This document shows positions 27,499-34,505 of a stretch of DNA of 62,136 nucleotides, piece after piece; positions within the stretch are counted from its first letter, which is position 1; each line of letters begins with the position of its first letter. The notes below the pieces were generated by a model. The model ran no database searches, was not told the origin of the DNA, and was given only the letters and a program-made list of their open reading frames with translations. This DNA is from a virus. Position numbers and translations under genes: made by a program. Location: the IMG/VR virus record IMGVR_UViG_3300036985_002914, positions 1 through 62,136 of that record, one strand, 5' to 3'.

Positions 27499-29360
27499 AA
27501 AGCTTACCGCTGTTCCCCATCCAATCTGATTGGGTGGCCCCTGACATATTCCCTAATTTATCTAACGCAAAGGAGATTGCAATTGACCTCGAAACATGTG
27601 ATCCAAATATGGAAACAATGGGCCCCGGCTGGCCTCGCGGCGACGGGTATGTTGTTGGCTACGCTATTGCTGTCGAAGGTTGGAGTGGATATTTTCCTAT
27701 CGCTCACGCTGGTGGCGGTAATCTGGATAAACGGTTGGTCAACCGCTGGATTGCAGATGTTGTTGGAGGACCTGCCGACAAAATCATGCACAACGCCGCC
27801 TACGACCTCGGCTGGCTCAAAGCGAGCGGCTTTAAAGTCAATGGCCGCATCTGCGACACAATGCTCGCCGCCCCGATCCTCGACGAAAACAGATTCTCCT
27901 TCTCCCTAAACTCCTTAGGCTATGACTACCTAAAGGAAACCAAGAGCGAAGCAGGATTAAAGCAAGCCGCCGCAGAGTTTGGTGTCCACCCTAAAAAAGA
28001 ACTCTGGAAGCTGCCCGCTATGTACGTGGGTAACTACGCAGAGCAAGATGCAGCACTAACATTAAAGCTTTGGCAGGACTTCAAAGTCAAAATGCGCATA
28101 GAGAATGTCGAATCCATCTTCGACCTCGAAACACGGCTCTTCCCCGTCCTCTTCGGCATTACCGAGCGCGGTGTCCGTTTCGACAGGGATAAGTGTTCGC
28201 GGCTCATCGACCAACTCGTCAAGCAGGAGAAAACGCTGTTAACGGACCTGCGTAAGCTATCCGGCACCCCTGTGGATATCTGGGCCGCTGCCTCTATTGC
28301 CAAGGCTTTTGATGCGCTATCCCTGCCCTATCCGCGTTCCGAGACAGGCTTACCAAGTTTCAACAAAGTATTCTTAGAGGAATGCCCTCACCCCATCGGT
28401 AAAATGATCGTAGAGGCGCGGGAAACGAATAAAACACACAGCACCTTCCTCGCCCCCTATCTGGACTTCTCCGCGAAAGACGGCCGCATCCATCCGCACA
28501 TCAACCAACTGCGCTCCGATGAAGGGGGAACCGTGTCAGGACGCTTGTCCATGGCCAACCCCAACCTCCAGCAAGTGCCCGCGCGGCATGAAATCATCGG
28601 CCCTATGGTCCGCGGCTTATTCTTACCAGAGGAAGGACAGCTCTGGGCATCCAATGACTTCTCTTCCCAAGAACCGCGCCTGCTCGTGCATTACGCCTCC
28701 CTTTTAGGTTTAGACGGGGCCGACACGATGGTTTCTGCTTACAAGAACAATCCGGACACAGATTTCCACCAAATGGTCGCAGATATGGCCAAAATTAAGC
28801 GAAAACAGGCAAAAACCATCGGTTTAGGCCTCATGTATGGCATGGGAAAGGCAAAATTAGCTGCACAACTGGATGTAACCGTGGAAGAAGCTGCGCGGCT
28901 CATGGATCAGTTCCATCAGAATGTGCCCTTCCTCAAAGGAACGGTGAACGCGGTCATGCGTCGCATCGATCATCCCGCCGCGGCAGGCGCTATCCGTACC
29001 CTACTAGGCAGGAAATGCCGCTTCCCACTCTGGGAACCTATGACGTGGGGGGTGAACAAGGCGCTCCCTTACGAGCAGGCAGTCATTGAATACGGCCCGC
29101 GGGTCAAGCGTGCCGGTACGTACAAGGGATTAAACAGGTTGATTCAAGGGTCTGCCGCGGATCAAACTAAGATGGCGATGATCGCGCTTCACGAAGCGGG
29201 GGAAACGCTCCTGCTACAGCTACATGATGAGGTGGTACTGTCAGTAGAGAGCAGGGAGCAAGCACAACGGGCCGCGGCCATCATGATGGACTGCGTACAG
29301 ATGGAAATACCTACCAAGGTAGACGTTGAAGTAGGTCCTAATTGGGGCGAGGCTAAGTAA
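27495..29360 (+). CDS. DNA polymerase, family A, with 3'-5' exonuclease
   Basis: This is a 621-residue protein from GTG 27495, which overlaps the helicase stop (GTGA). Exonuclease motifs are D31-x-E33 (AIDLETCD), N100...D104 (HNAAYD) and Y181...D185 (YAEQDAAL). Polymerase motifs are motif A with D388 (NDFSSQEPRLL), motif B RKQAKTIGLGLMYG (436-449) and motif C HDE (577-579). Glu of the classical SQIELR is kept within SSQEPRL. It lacks a 5'-3' exonuclease domain, as phage polymerases usually do. It is the main replicative polymerase and the last gene of the early plus operon. Confidence 0.95.
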   Translation: MKSLPLFPIQSDWVAPDIFPNLSNAKEIAIDLETCDPNMETMGPGWPRGDGYVVGYAIAVEGWSGYFPIAHAGGGNLDKRLVNRWIADVVGGPADKIMHNAAYDLGWLKASGFKVNGRICDTMLAAPILDENRFSFSLNSLGYDYLKETKSEAGLKQAAAEFGVHPKKELWKLPAMYVGNYAEQDAALTLKLWQDFKVKMRIENVESIFDLETRLFPVLFGITERGVRFDRDKCSRLIDQLVKQEKTLLTDLRKLSGTPVDIWAAASIAKAFDALSLPYPRSETGLPSFNKVFLEECPHPIGKMIVEARETNKTHSTFLAPYLDFSAKDGRIHPHINQLRSDEGGTVSGRLSMANPNLQQVPARHEIIGPMVRGLFLPEEGQLWASNDFSSQEPRLLVHYASLLGLDGADTMVSAYKNNPDTDFHQMVADMAKIKRKQAKTIGLGLMYGMGKAKLAAQLDVTVEEAARLMDQFHQNVPFLKGTVNAVMRRIDHPAAAGAIRTLLGRKCRFPLWEPMTWGVNKALPYEQAVIEYGPRVKRAGTYKGLNRLIQGSAADQTKMAMIALHEAGETLLLQLHDEVVLSVESREQAQRAAAIMMDCVQMEIPTKVDVEVGPNWGEAK

Positions 29361-29460
29361 GGTCATACAGCAGGCATAACAATAGGACGATAACCGCTAT
29401 TGTTATGCCACAACCCATCAGAAACCCAGATAGCCAGATGACGAATGTGTAGGTATCCAT
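29353..29460 (-). CDS. Small single-pass membrane protein
   Basis: This is a 35-residue protein: MDTYTFVIWLSGFLMGCG followed by ITIAVIVLLLCLLYDLT, essentially one transmembrane segment. Its ATG overlaps the stop of the upstream minus gene (TAATG), and its stop lies inside the end of the polymerase gene. The coding sequence contains a 13-bp inverted repeat (29373-29409), so the region may serve two purposes. The function is unknown; phage inner-membrane peptides of this type often have exclusion or lysis-timing roles. Confidence 0.5.
   Translation of the reverse strand: MDTYTFVIWLSGFLMGCGITIAVIVLLLCLLYDLT
29373..29409. terminator. 13-bp perfect inverted repeat at the convergent end of the replication operon
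   Basis: GGCATAACAATAG and CTATTGTTATGCC pair perfectly around an 11-base loop, 13 bases after the polymerase stop. No U-tract follows on either strand. It lies where the plus replication operon meets the minus genes, so a terminator, a transcript-end stabiliser or an antisense pairing site is possible. Confidence 0.55.
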
Positions 29461-29792
29461 TACACCGACCCATGCAGCACGTTAGTCAACGCTAACATCT
29501 TCTTCTTATTGCGATACCGCTGTGTACGCTCGGCATCGCTCATGCGGGAGCGTGGCTTGTCCTTACCGTTGCCAAACTTATATACCTGCGTACAGTCCCT
29601 CCCCTTCACGTCTTTTTCCCACGCGCATACGTGCACCAATCGGTACCGCTTAAAGCATCGCATCAATCGCTGCGCGGTGCCTAGATGGATGCCCGTTTCT
29701 TCCACTAAGTCGTGCGTGGTACACGGCTCACGGGTCAGCATTACGAAGATGCGTGCGTACATGTTCTGGTTTAGTTTTCGTTGTTCGGCCAT
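29460..29792 (-). CDS. Winged-helix DNA-binding protein
   Basis: This is a 110-residue basic protein. Residues 10-55 look like a winged helix (YARIFVMLTREPCTTHDLVEETGIHLGTAQRLMRCFKRYRLV) with TTHDLVEETGIHLGTAQRLMR as the helix-turn-helix. The tail KPRSRMSDAERTQRYRNKKK is basic. RBS AAGGA precedes the ATG. It lies downstream of the early-operon terminator, so it probably has its own promoter in the AT-rich 29793-29835. It is likely a transcription regulator. Confidence 0.65.
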   Translation of the reverse strand: MAEQRKLNQNMYARIFVMLTREPCTTHDLVEETGIHLGTAQRLMRCFKRYRLVHVCAWEKDVKGRDCTQVYKFGNGKDKPRSRMSDAERTQRYRNKKKMLALTNVLHGSV

Positions 29793-29828
29793 CGTTTTTC
29801 CTTACAATTAATTTATTATGCTTTACAA

Positions 29829-29882
29829 TAAAAAGGCTAGGTTGTCCCTTGGTCTGGCGACCTAGCGGTCACAAGGGAAACC
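29829..29882 (-). terminator. Terminator of the minus early operon
   Basis: On the minus strand, GGTTTCCCTTG pairs with CAAGGGACAACC (11 bp with one bulge) around a loop that can itself fold (GACC/GGTC). TAGCC and then TTTTTATT follow. This is a convincing intrinsic terminator about 20 bases after the stop of the gene at 29900. Confidence 0.75.
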
Positions 29883-29899
29883 GGCCTGACGCTAGGCCG

Positions 29900-30226
29900 T
29901 TAGTACCCGTTCTTATCCTTTAGCTTGGCTTCGATAGCGCGGCATGTTCCCTGAATACTCATTTCTAAGCAGTCTTCAATATCTTTATCCGTCAGCCCAA
30001 CCCATTCGCGTTCTGGAACCATTCGCTTACCGTCAAACACGCGCCGCACTTTGCCTTCGTTCCAATGTTTTATAAACTCGGCTTCGTAATCCGGTTTTGG
30101 CTGCGCTAGTCTGGCGCGTAGTGCTTCTATTGCACGAAAACGCTTGAAATTCTCTGGTGTTTCCGGCCATGCTTGTAAACTTTCTAACGCATCCAGCGCC
30201 TGCTGCAATAGTTCTCTGTCAGTCAT
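29900..30226 (-). CDS. Array protein: ALDAL head and EWVGLTD/AKLKxKN tail
   Basis: This is a 108-residue protein and the last member of the minus array. It begins MTDRELLQQALDALESL, like the proteins at 31006 and 31755, contains LRARLAQP, then EWVGLTDKDIEDCLE (73-87), and ends RAIEAKLKDKNGY. In this final copy the tail codons read AAG GAT instead of AAG GAG, so the Shine-Dalgarno role is lost and no gene follows. The function is unknown; the family is common in phages of freshwater bacteria, as I recall. Confidence 0.75.
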   Translation of the reverse strand: MTDRELLQQALDALESLQAWPETPENFKRFRAIEALRARLAQPKPDYEAEFIKHWNEGKVRRVFDGKRMVPEREWVGLTDKDIEDCLEMSIQGTCRAIEAKLKDKNGY

Positions 30227-30546
30227 CCGTTCTTCTCCTTTAGCTTGGCTTCTATGGCGCGGGCAAACTTCTTAATGTCCAAAGGCACAGTCCAGTCTAC
30301 TAAGTGCCGTAGCTTATTCATCTCCTCATCCGTCAGCCCAACCCATTCTTTGGGTTTCGGCCACTGCCCATTAAATTTGTATAGTTCTTCAAACTCGCCG
30401 CTCCAATCTACAAATGCGCGAACAGAATCATTCATCGCCCATTCCCTTTCACATCGAGTGCATCCAACCTTGCGCGACGTGGGACTAAACCTCAATTGCG
30501 TTATGTACTTATGACCGAACAGTGCACACATTAATCTTTCTATCAT
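30223..30546 (-). CDS. Array protein with zinc-ribbon head and EWVGLTD/AKLKEKN tail
   Basis: This is a 107-residue protein. The head LMCALFGHKYITQLRFS...VGCTRCEREW resembles the DUF1660-type phage zinc ribbon (GHK...CTRC). EWVGLTDEEMNKLRH and a final RAIEAKLKEKNG follow. The tail codons AAG CTA AAG GAG AAG AAC place AAGGAG before the next start, and stop and start overlap (ATGA). It looks like a fusion of an unrelated head to the array tail. Confidence 0.75.
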   Translation of the reverse strand: MIERLMCALFGHKYITQLRFSPTSRKVGCTRCEREWAMNDSVRAFVDWSGEFEELYKFNGQWPKPKEWVGLTDEEMNKLRHLVDWTVPLDIKKFARAIEAKLKEKNG

Positions 30547-30812
30547 CCGTTCTTCTCCTTTAGCTTGGCTTCTATGGCTTTGCCGTATTTTGTATGGCTA
30601 CTTCCTGCTTCTAAATATGTTTTTAGCCTTTCCTCATCAGTCAGCCCAACCCATTCTTTCTGAACCACACTTAAAAGATATTCAATGCACTCCGCCGCAT
30701 GTTCTGCTCGGTTTGCGCGTGTCTTATCTCTAAGTTGCTCGGCATATGATTTGCAGTATTCAACACCCCAGTTCGGGTACATACCAAACGTGGTCATTTC
30801 TGGATCGCTCAT
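30543..30812 (-). CDS. Array protein with EWVGLTD/AKLKEKN tail
   Basis: This is an 89-residue protein. The head (MSDPEMTTFGMYPNWGVEYCKSY) is unlike its neighbours. The second half has EWVGLTDEERLKTYLE and KAIEAKLKEKNG. The start ATG overlaps the previous TGA. Its RBS AGGAAG lies in the RKPT codons of the upstream gene, and its own tail provides AAGGAG for the next gene. The function is unknown. Confidence 0.75.
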   Translation of the reverse strand: MSDPEMTTFGMYPNWGVEYCKSYAEQLRDKTRANRAEHAAECIEYLLSVVQKEWVGLTDEERLKTYLEAGSSHTKYGKAIEAKLKEKNG

Positions 30813-31009
30813 GTCGGCTTCCTTTCCCCTGTTTCAAACGCCTCTCTATTGTCTGCGCTGTTGTGCGTAACTAAGTTCAACTCCTCGTCAACTCGCGGGT
30901 TACACCAGCACGTTGCGTCTTCCACATGCTCTCGAAGATCATTCAATGGCACTACATGAGTCGAAGCCCCGTTCTTCTGCATTATGTTTGTCCATACTTG
31001 CCATGTCAT
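30809..31009 (-). CDS. CWC-motif small protein, copy A
   Basis: This is a 66-residue protein. It shares PLNDLREH, CWCxP, DEE and a final ERKPT with the protein at 31597, so the two are paralogues. The codons for ERKPT contain AGGAAG, which serves the next start. ATG 31009 is chosen over a longer in-frame start because AAGGAG from the upstream tail lies 8 bases before it. The Cys-Trp-Cys could bind metal. The function is unknown. Confidence 0.7.
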   Translation of the reverse strand: MTWQVWTNIMQKNGASTHVVPLNDLREHVEDATCWCNPRVDEELNLVTHNSADNREAFETGERKPT

Positions 31010-31329
31010 GTGTTCTTCTCCTTTAGCTTTGCTTCTGCTTGAATAATTGCCCACCGAATATCCGGTGATGTGTCCTCGATCTCCATTGCCTCAGCGTCAG
31101 TCAGTCCTACCCATTCTTTCTCAGGCTGCGCTAGTCGGGCGCGAATGGCTTCATATGTTGGAATTGCCATTCCTGTGTAAGCATTAAAGGCAGAATCCCA
31201 TAACTTTTGTTTGTGGGGAGTTTCTGGCCTTGCTCCTCTTTCCGCCAACTCATCCCTACAAGCAATAAGTTCCTTAGTTAATGTATTCAACGCGTCCAGC
31301 GCCATCTGCATCACTTCTTTGTCAGTCAT
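31006..31329 (-). CDS. Array protein: ALDAL head and EWVGLTD/AKLKEKN tail
   Basis: This is a 107-residue protein starting MTDKEVMQMALDALNTL at ATG 31329. That ATG is preceded by AAGGAG lying outside any in-frame gene (see 31326-31371). It contains IRARLAQPEKEWVGLTDAEAMEIED and ends AEAKLKEKNT, with the last codons again forming the RBS of the next gene. The function is unknown. Confidence 0.75.
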   Translation of the reverse strand: MTDKEVMQMALDALNTLTKELIACRDELAERGARPETPHKQKLWDSAFNAYTGMAIPTYEAIRARLAQPEKEWVGLTDAEAMEIEDTSPDIRWAIIQAEAKLKEKNT

Positions 31330-31354
31330 GTGTTCTTCTCCTTTAGCTTGGTTT

Positions 31355-31600
31355 CTATGGCTCGGGTATATCTCCAACTTCAAAATGTTCAGCAATAAAT
31401 TTTCTAACAGTAATTGCACCCGATGCCTCAACATCACAATCATGAGTCACAAAACTCATCTCCGTAACCTCACACATACGCATACATTCCAGCACAATCA
31501 ACTCGGCGAACCGTTCAATAAACTTTGTCTGCTCTTCCCAAGAATCACCTCGAGTTGTTTCAGCAGCTTGCGCCCAAAGTTCTTTAATTCGTTCATTCAT
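31355..31600 (-). CDS. Small phage protein, MNERIKEL family
   Basis: This is an 81-residue protein starting MNERIKELWAQAAETTRGD, with FAELIVLECMRMCE in the middle and HFEVGDIPEP at the end. I recognise the MNERI...FAELIV pattern from many small phage proteins of unknown role. Its TAG falls inside a leftover array tail that is kept in another frame and carries the RBS for the gene at 31006. It overlaps the upstream gene by ATGA. Confidence 0.7.
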   Translation of the reverse strand: MNERIKELWAQAAETTRGDSWEEQTKFIERFAELIVLECMRMCEVTEMSFVTHDCDVEASGAITVRKFIAEHFEVGDIPEP

Positions 31601-31758
31601 GTCGGCTTCCTTCCTTCTTCGTATTCTTCGCGCCCATCCATGCTTCTATGTACGTACAAGTCATACTCCTCGTCGTACTCCGGTCTGCACCAGCAAAATG
31701 CACCTTTATCAGTTTCATGTTCGCGCAAATCGTTTAGCGGGTAAGTGTGCATTGTCAT
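31597..31758 (-). CDS. CWC-motif small protein, copy B
   Basis: This is a 53-residue paralogue of the protein at 30809: PLNDLREH, FCWCRPEYDEE, DGREEYEEG and a final RKPT. Start and stop overlap both neighbours (ATGA). AAGGAG from the upstream tail precedes ATG 31758, and the RKPT codons hold the AGGAAG for the next gene. The function is unknown. Confidence 0.7.
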   Translation of the reverse strand: MTMHTYPLNDLREHETDKGAFCWCRPEYDEEYDLYVHRSMDGREEYEEGRKPT

Positions 31759-32273
31759 GTGTTCTTCTCCTTTAGCTTGGCTTCGATGTCGTCATAAAAT
31801 TCTCTTGCAGATAACGCGCCGTGAAAATGAAACTCTGCTATCTCTGCAAGTTCTTCACGCGTCAGCCCAACCCATTCGCGCTGCGGTGGAACGGTGTAGA
31901 GACTTCTAACTTGATATTCCCAATCGTGCAACACAGGGGTTTTTATATAGTCATTTGCTACAGGCTCAGTGCAAAATTTCCATTCCCCCCACTTTGGCTC
32001 TGTATCCCAATTAGGTCTGCCCCTTACTTGATATAACACCGGCTTTATCTCCCCGAAAGCGGTTTCGGGAACATCAGGCTGCGTCTTAGGACACTGCTTA
32101 CAATACCCGCCAATACCACACTGCCCACCGTCACATTGCGCTGGTTCTGGCTGCGCTAGTCTGGCGCGTAGTGCTTTAATAAGCGGGACTTGCCATCTCA
32201 TCCCATGATTGCCTTTATCAAAGTTATTAAGCGCATCCAGCGCATCTTGCATTAGTTCTCTGTCGTTATTCAT
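31755..32273 (-). CDS. Array protein, long member with Cys-rich insert
   Basis: This is a 172-residue protein from ATG 32273 (TGATG overlap upstream). The head MNNDRELMQDALDALNN and LRARLAQPEP match other array members. A Cys cluster (CDGGQCGIGGYCKQCPK, residues 49-65) may bind metal. A unique middle part (VLYQVRGRPNWDTEPKWGEW), then REWVGLTREELAEIAEF and EAKLKEKNT, complete it. It is modular, built from shared ends and private inserts. Confidence 0.75.
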   Translation of the reverse strand: MNNDRELMQDALDALNNFDKGNHGMRWQVPLIKALRARLAQPEPAQCDGGQCGIGGYCKQCPKTQPDVPETAFGEIKPVLYQVRGRPNWDTEPKWGEWKFCTEPVANDYIKTPVLHDWEYQVRSLYTVPPQREWVGLTREELAEIAEFHFHGALSAREFYDDIEAKLKEKNT

Positions 32274-32407
32274 CAATGCACCTCAAACCATTTAGTAGGT
32301 TTGTTTTCCACCCAAAACGGGTTTACGCGAAACGTAACCCACGGACGATCAGGCCCAATTTGTAAATGCCGCGCACCAAAGCGCCAATTAATCCACAGGT
32401 TGCTCAT
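32273..32407 (-). CDS. Trp-rich small phage protein
   Basis: This is a 44-residue protein: MSNLWINWRFGARHLQIG...RPWVTFRVNPFW. It belongs to a frequent small phage protein type (LWINWRFG), as I recall. GGAGGGG precedes ATG 32407. A 10-codon open frame between it and the gene at 32433 (MNNNQSEGKE) may be a coupling peptide. The function is unknown. Confidence 0.65.
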   Translation of the reverse strand: MSNLWINWRFGARHLQIGPDRPWVTFRVNPFWVENKPTKWFEVH

Positions 32408-32432
32408 TCTTTCCCCTCCGATTGGTTGTTAT

Positions 32433-32669
32433 TCATACCTGCCCCCTTGCGCGGATGGCTCTTGCGCATGCTCTGCTATATACAGCTTCCGGTGAAAAGT
32501 CATGCAGGAACGTCCCATTTTCACAAACCTTCGCACACGCCTCACGCTCTAAACCCGATATTAATGTCGCAAATATCTCAAGTCCTCGCCATTGGTTTTC
32601 AGTTGCGCCGCCGTTAGGCATTACCAGACCAGCTAAATGCGCCATCTGTACTATGTCATCTCGTGTCAT
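32433..32669 (-). CDS. Small phage protein, paralogue of 32666
   Basis: This is a 78-residue protein with a helical N-terminus MTRDDIVQMAHLAGL that matches MTQEDIISMYKKANG of the next gene upstream. Central FATLISGLEREACAKVCE resembles the FAELVAEATREHSAKML of its paralogue. Its C-terminus has YSRACARAIRARGQ. It starts on an ATGA overlap. The function is unknown. Confidence 0.7.
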   Translation of the reverse strand: MTRDDIVQMAHLAGLVMPNGGATENQWRGLEIFATLISGLEREACAKVCENGTFLHDFSPEAVYSRACARAIRARGQV

Positions 32670-32857
32670 TTCTTCACCCTCACTAACGTCGCAGCCATCA
32701 GCCAGCCTTCTTCAGATAACATCTTGGCGCTGTGCTCACGGGTGGCCTCCGCTACTAACTCGGCAAAGCGTTCAAGTTCTTTGACTGTTTCATCCAATTC
32801 TGCTGGACTCCACCCATTCGCCTTTTTGTACATACTAATAATGTCTTCTTGTGTCAT
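32666..32857 (-). CDS. Small phage protein
   Basis: This is a 63-residue protein from ATG 32857, which overlaps the upstream stop (TGATG) and is preceded by GGAGGT. A GTG one codon earlier is too close to that site. Its pattern is TQEDIISMYKK...LERFAELVAEATREHSAKML. It is a paralogue of the gene at 32433. The function is unknown. Confidence 0.7.
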   Translation of the reverse strand: MTQEDIISMYKKANGWSPAELDETVKELERFAELVAEATREHSAKMLSEEGWLMAATLVRVKK

Positions 32858-33084
32858 CACTTACCTCCACACATGTGCTTCTTCGCGGCCTTCAAATCGG
32901 CGTTAAAGAACCACGCCACGCATTTATTCTCCATCTCCGTTACAGAGATTGGGATAGGCTTCGGTACCTCCAAGCGCACCTCATTGCGCCCCTGCTCCTC
33001 ACCTACAAAGAAACCAAACGCACAGCCAAAGAAAATACCCATCAGCAATACCAACTCCCGTAACCCATGCATGCGATTCGTCAT
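32857..33084 (-). CDS. Small membrane protein
   Basis: This is a 75-residue protein. One hydrophobic segment (LVLLMGIFFGCAFGFFVG, about 11-28) suggests a transmembrane or signal-anchor helix. It is followed by a charged part ending in CVAWFFNADLKAAKKHMCGGK. It starts on an ATGA overlap with the regulator at 33081. The role is unknown; early phage membrane proteins may alter the host envelope. Confidence 0.65.
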   Translation of the reverse strand: MTNRMHGLRELVLLMGIFFGCAFGFFVGEEQGRNEVRLEVPKPIPISVTEMENKCVAWFFNADLKAAKKHMCGGK

Positions 33085-33329
33085 TTGGCTAACTCCCTTA
33101 TCTTGGCAACCGGTATGTTGGTCTGTTCATGGATCGCTAAAATCAAAGCAGGGGTGATCCGCATCGCCCCATTACGCACCCGACTAATCAACGGGGTCCG
33201 CGCACCGAGGATATGGGCTAACTCCGCATCCGTCTTTAAGCTGTACATCTCCCGCAGGTAATCAAAAAGCTTGTACGGTGTCTGCACCGCCCACCTACCG
33301 TTTTGGTCTTTTAACTGTTTTGCTTGCAT
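33081..33329 (-). CDS. HTH regulator (Cro/CI-like), copy A
   Basis: This is an 82-residue protein. The helix-turn-helix at about 33-58 reads LKTDAELAHILGARTPLISRVRNGAMRI, followed by PALILAIHEQTNIPVAKIREL. The same pattern recurs in the protein at 33643. It overlaps the upstream gene by 35 bases in another frame. AGAGGAG precedes the ATG. It is probably a repressor of one of the early promoters; the operator is not identified. Confidence 0.7.
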   Translation of the reverse strand: MQAKQLKDQNGRWAVQTPYKLFDYLREMYSLKTDAELAHILGARTPLISRVRNGAMRITPALILAIHEQTNIPVAKIRELAK

Positions 33330-33477
33330 TATTTCTCTCCTCTCTAATTTGCATCATCACCTCCGCCCGCCAGTACGCCTCATGCGCTAACGTCTCAGCA
33401 GGAACACCCGACGGACTACGCGCCACCAATCCTGATAACGCCATGCCCGCAAAGAAATCTAATAACGACTCATCCAT
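33295..33477 (-). CDS. Small conserved phage protein
   Basis: This is a 60-residue protein: MDESLLDFFAGMALSGLVA then AHEAYWRAEVMMQIREER. This pattern (DFFAGxAL...A.EAY..AE.M) recurs in phages of proteobacteria. ATG 33477 was preferred to an upstream GTG because GGGGAA lies just before it. The function is unknown. Confidence 0.7.
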   Translation of the reverse strand: MDESLLDFFAGMALSGLVARSPSGVPAETLAHEAYWRAEVMMQIREERNNASKTVKRPKR

Positions 33478-33646
33478 TCTTATTCCCCAGCCGGTATACA
33501 CTGTCCGCGGCCCGACAAGCAGGGCACACGGTCACCGGATCAAGGAATACCATCGGATCACAACCCATCTCCACCTCGTCAGAATCTCCCACCCAACCGC
33601 AATCAGAACATTGCGATAACTCAATCTCTTCCGTCTCTATACTCAT
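33470..33646 (-). CDS. Zinc-ribbon protein
   Basis: This is a 58-residue protein with CSDC (13-16) and CPAC (41-44), the two Cys pairs of a rubredoxin-like zinc ribbon separated by 24 residues. The first part is acidic. The ATG overlaps the upstream TGA. It is probably a nucleic-acid or protein-binding accessory factor. No homologue is recognised. Confidence 0.65.
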   Translation of the reverse strand: MSIETEEIELSQCSDCGWVGDSDEVEMGCDPMVFLDPVTVCPACRAADSVYRLGNKNG

Positions 33647-33912
33647 GACTTCTTCCCCTTGTTTGTCTGCCCTAGGCCCGCTATCAGGAACTCAATACGA
33701 GATATCTCCCACCCCGTAAAATGATGCACCTTCAAAATAACGTCCCCACTGATCATGCTGCGCCGATTGCGCGTCTTGGATATCGAAGAAGGCATCATCC
33801 CCAACGCCTTGGCTAACTCCCTATCATTTCGGATAACCTCAGGAAGGGTCAGCAAAACCGAATCCCACAAGGGATGCGGTACCACTACCTTCTTGCCCTG
33901 ACCTTTTTTCAT
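33643..33912 (-). CDS. HTH regulator (Cro/CI-like), copy B
   Basis: This is an 89-residue protein from ATG 33912, which overlaps the stop of a small membrane gene (ATGA). The helix-turn-helix region is RNDRELAKALGMMPSSISKTRNRRSMI, followed by GDVILKVHHFTGWEISRI, parallel to the protein at 33081. It is basic at both ends. Two related regulators in one operon suggest a layered early switch. Confidence 0.7.
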   Translation of the reverse strand: MKKGQGKKVVVPHPLWDSVLLTLPEVIRNDRELAKALGMMPSSISKTRNRRSMISGDVILKVHHFTGWEISRIEFLIAGLGQTNKGKKS

Positions 33913-34013
33913 AACCGCCCCATTACCGTTTCTACTACAAAGAAAATAGCCAGAAAGATACTGACCACGCCAATCACCGCCCATGCTATGGCAGCTAAGA
34001 AATCATCCATCAT
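33909..34013 (-). CDS. Small single-pass membrane protein
   Basis: This is a 34-residue protein: MMDDFLAAIAWAVIGVVSIFLAIFFVVETVMGRL. It is almost wholly a transmembrane helix with an acidic N-terminus. AGGGGG lies just before ATG 34013, and the stop overlaps the regulator start. The function is unknown. Confidence 0.6.
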   Translation of the reverse strand: MMDDFLAAIAWAVIGVVSIFLAIFFVVETVMGRL

Positions 34014-34022
34014 CACAGCCCC

Positions 34023-34205
34023 CTAAATCCGCAACATTAGTCCAAACACCTTAGACAGGAACGAATCCTTCTCCACCCTATGGCCAAGGTGAATGTCCTG
34101 TACCCACTTCTCCTCAGGCGTGGTCCGCGGCACGCGGTACTGCGGGAGATAAAACACACCAATCTTTGGCGGCTCTTCCTTCACGAACTTACCATTTATC
34201 AACAT
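34023..34205 (-). CDS. Hypothetical protein
   Basis: This is a 60-residue protein with YLPQYRVPRTTPEEKWVQD and a hydrophobic end (FLSKVFGLMLRI). RBS AAAGGA precedes it. Between it and the gene at 34242 there is a short inverted repeat (TTAACG/CGTTAA, 34232-34245) followed on the minus strand by seven T, a weak attenuator candidate. No family is recognised. Confidence 0.6.
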   Translation of the reverse strand: MLINGKFVKEEPPKIGVFYLPQYRVPRTTPEEKWVQDIHLGHRVEKDSFLSKVFGLMLRI

Positions 34206-34241
34206 AGCAATCCTTTCTTAAAAAAAGTGAGTTAACGAGCG

Positions 34242-34505
34242 TTAATGTATCTCGTCACCCTCGTTTGGCAAAAAGTCCTCAATCGCCAACGCATGATCCA
34301 CCAAATGCTCCAGAAACTGCTGGAACGGAATACCCATCGCACATACCAGCCCCAGCAACACAGAAGTCAAGATAGGCAGATTACTGTCAGGAGAATGCCC
34401 CTCCTTCTCCAAAAAGTTGATCAAAGCCACACAACGCGCTTCCATCGCCTCCAACTCAGCTTCCTCCATGTCAGCAAGCCGAAAACCCTTTAAACCTTTA
34501 GCCAT
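34242..34505 (-). CDS. Hypothetical protein
   Basis: This is an 87-residue acidic helical protein (ADMEEAELEAMEARCVALINFL, then LLGLVCAMGIPFQQFLEHLVDHA). It overlaps the upstream gene by 8 bases. No recognised domain or catalytic motif. Confidence 0.65.
   Translation of the reverse strand: MAKGLKGFRLADMEEAELEAMEARCVALINFLEKEGHSPDSNLPILTSVLLGLVCAMGIPFQQFLEHLVDHALAIEDFLPNEGDEIH

Noticed and set aside
31211-31744. A 177-residue plus-strand frame
   Set aside because: It is antisense to four tightly coupled minus genes with good ribosome sites. Its Ser/His/Leu-rich product has no domain.
29900-32273. CRISPR-like array
   Set aside because: Repeated segments recur every few hundred bases but are the 3' ends of coding genes, unequal in spacing and partly diverged. 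No spacer-like units and no cas genes.
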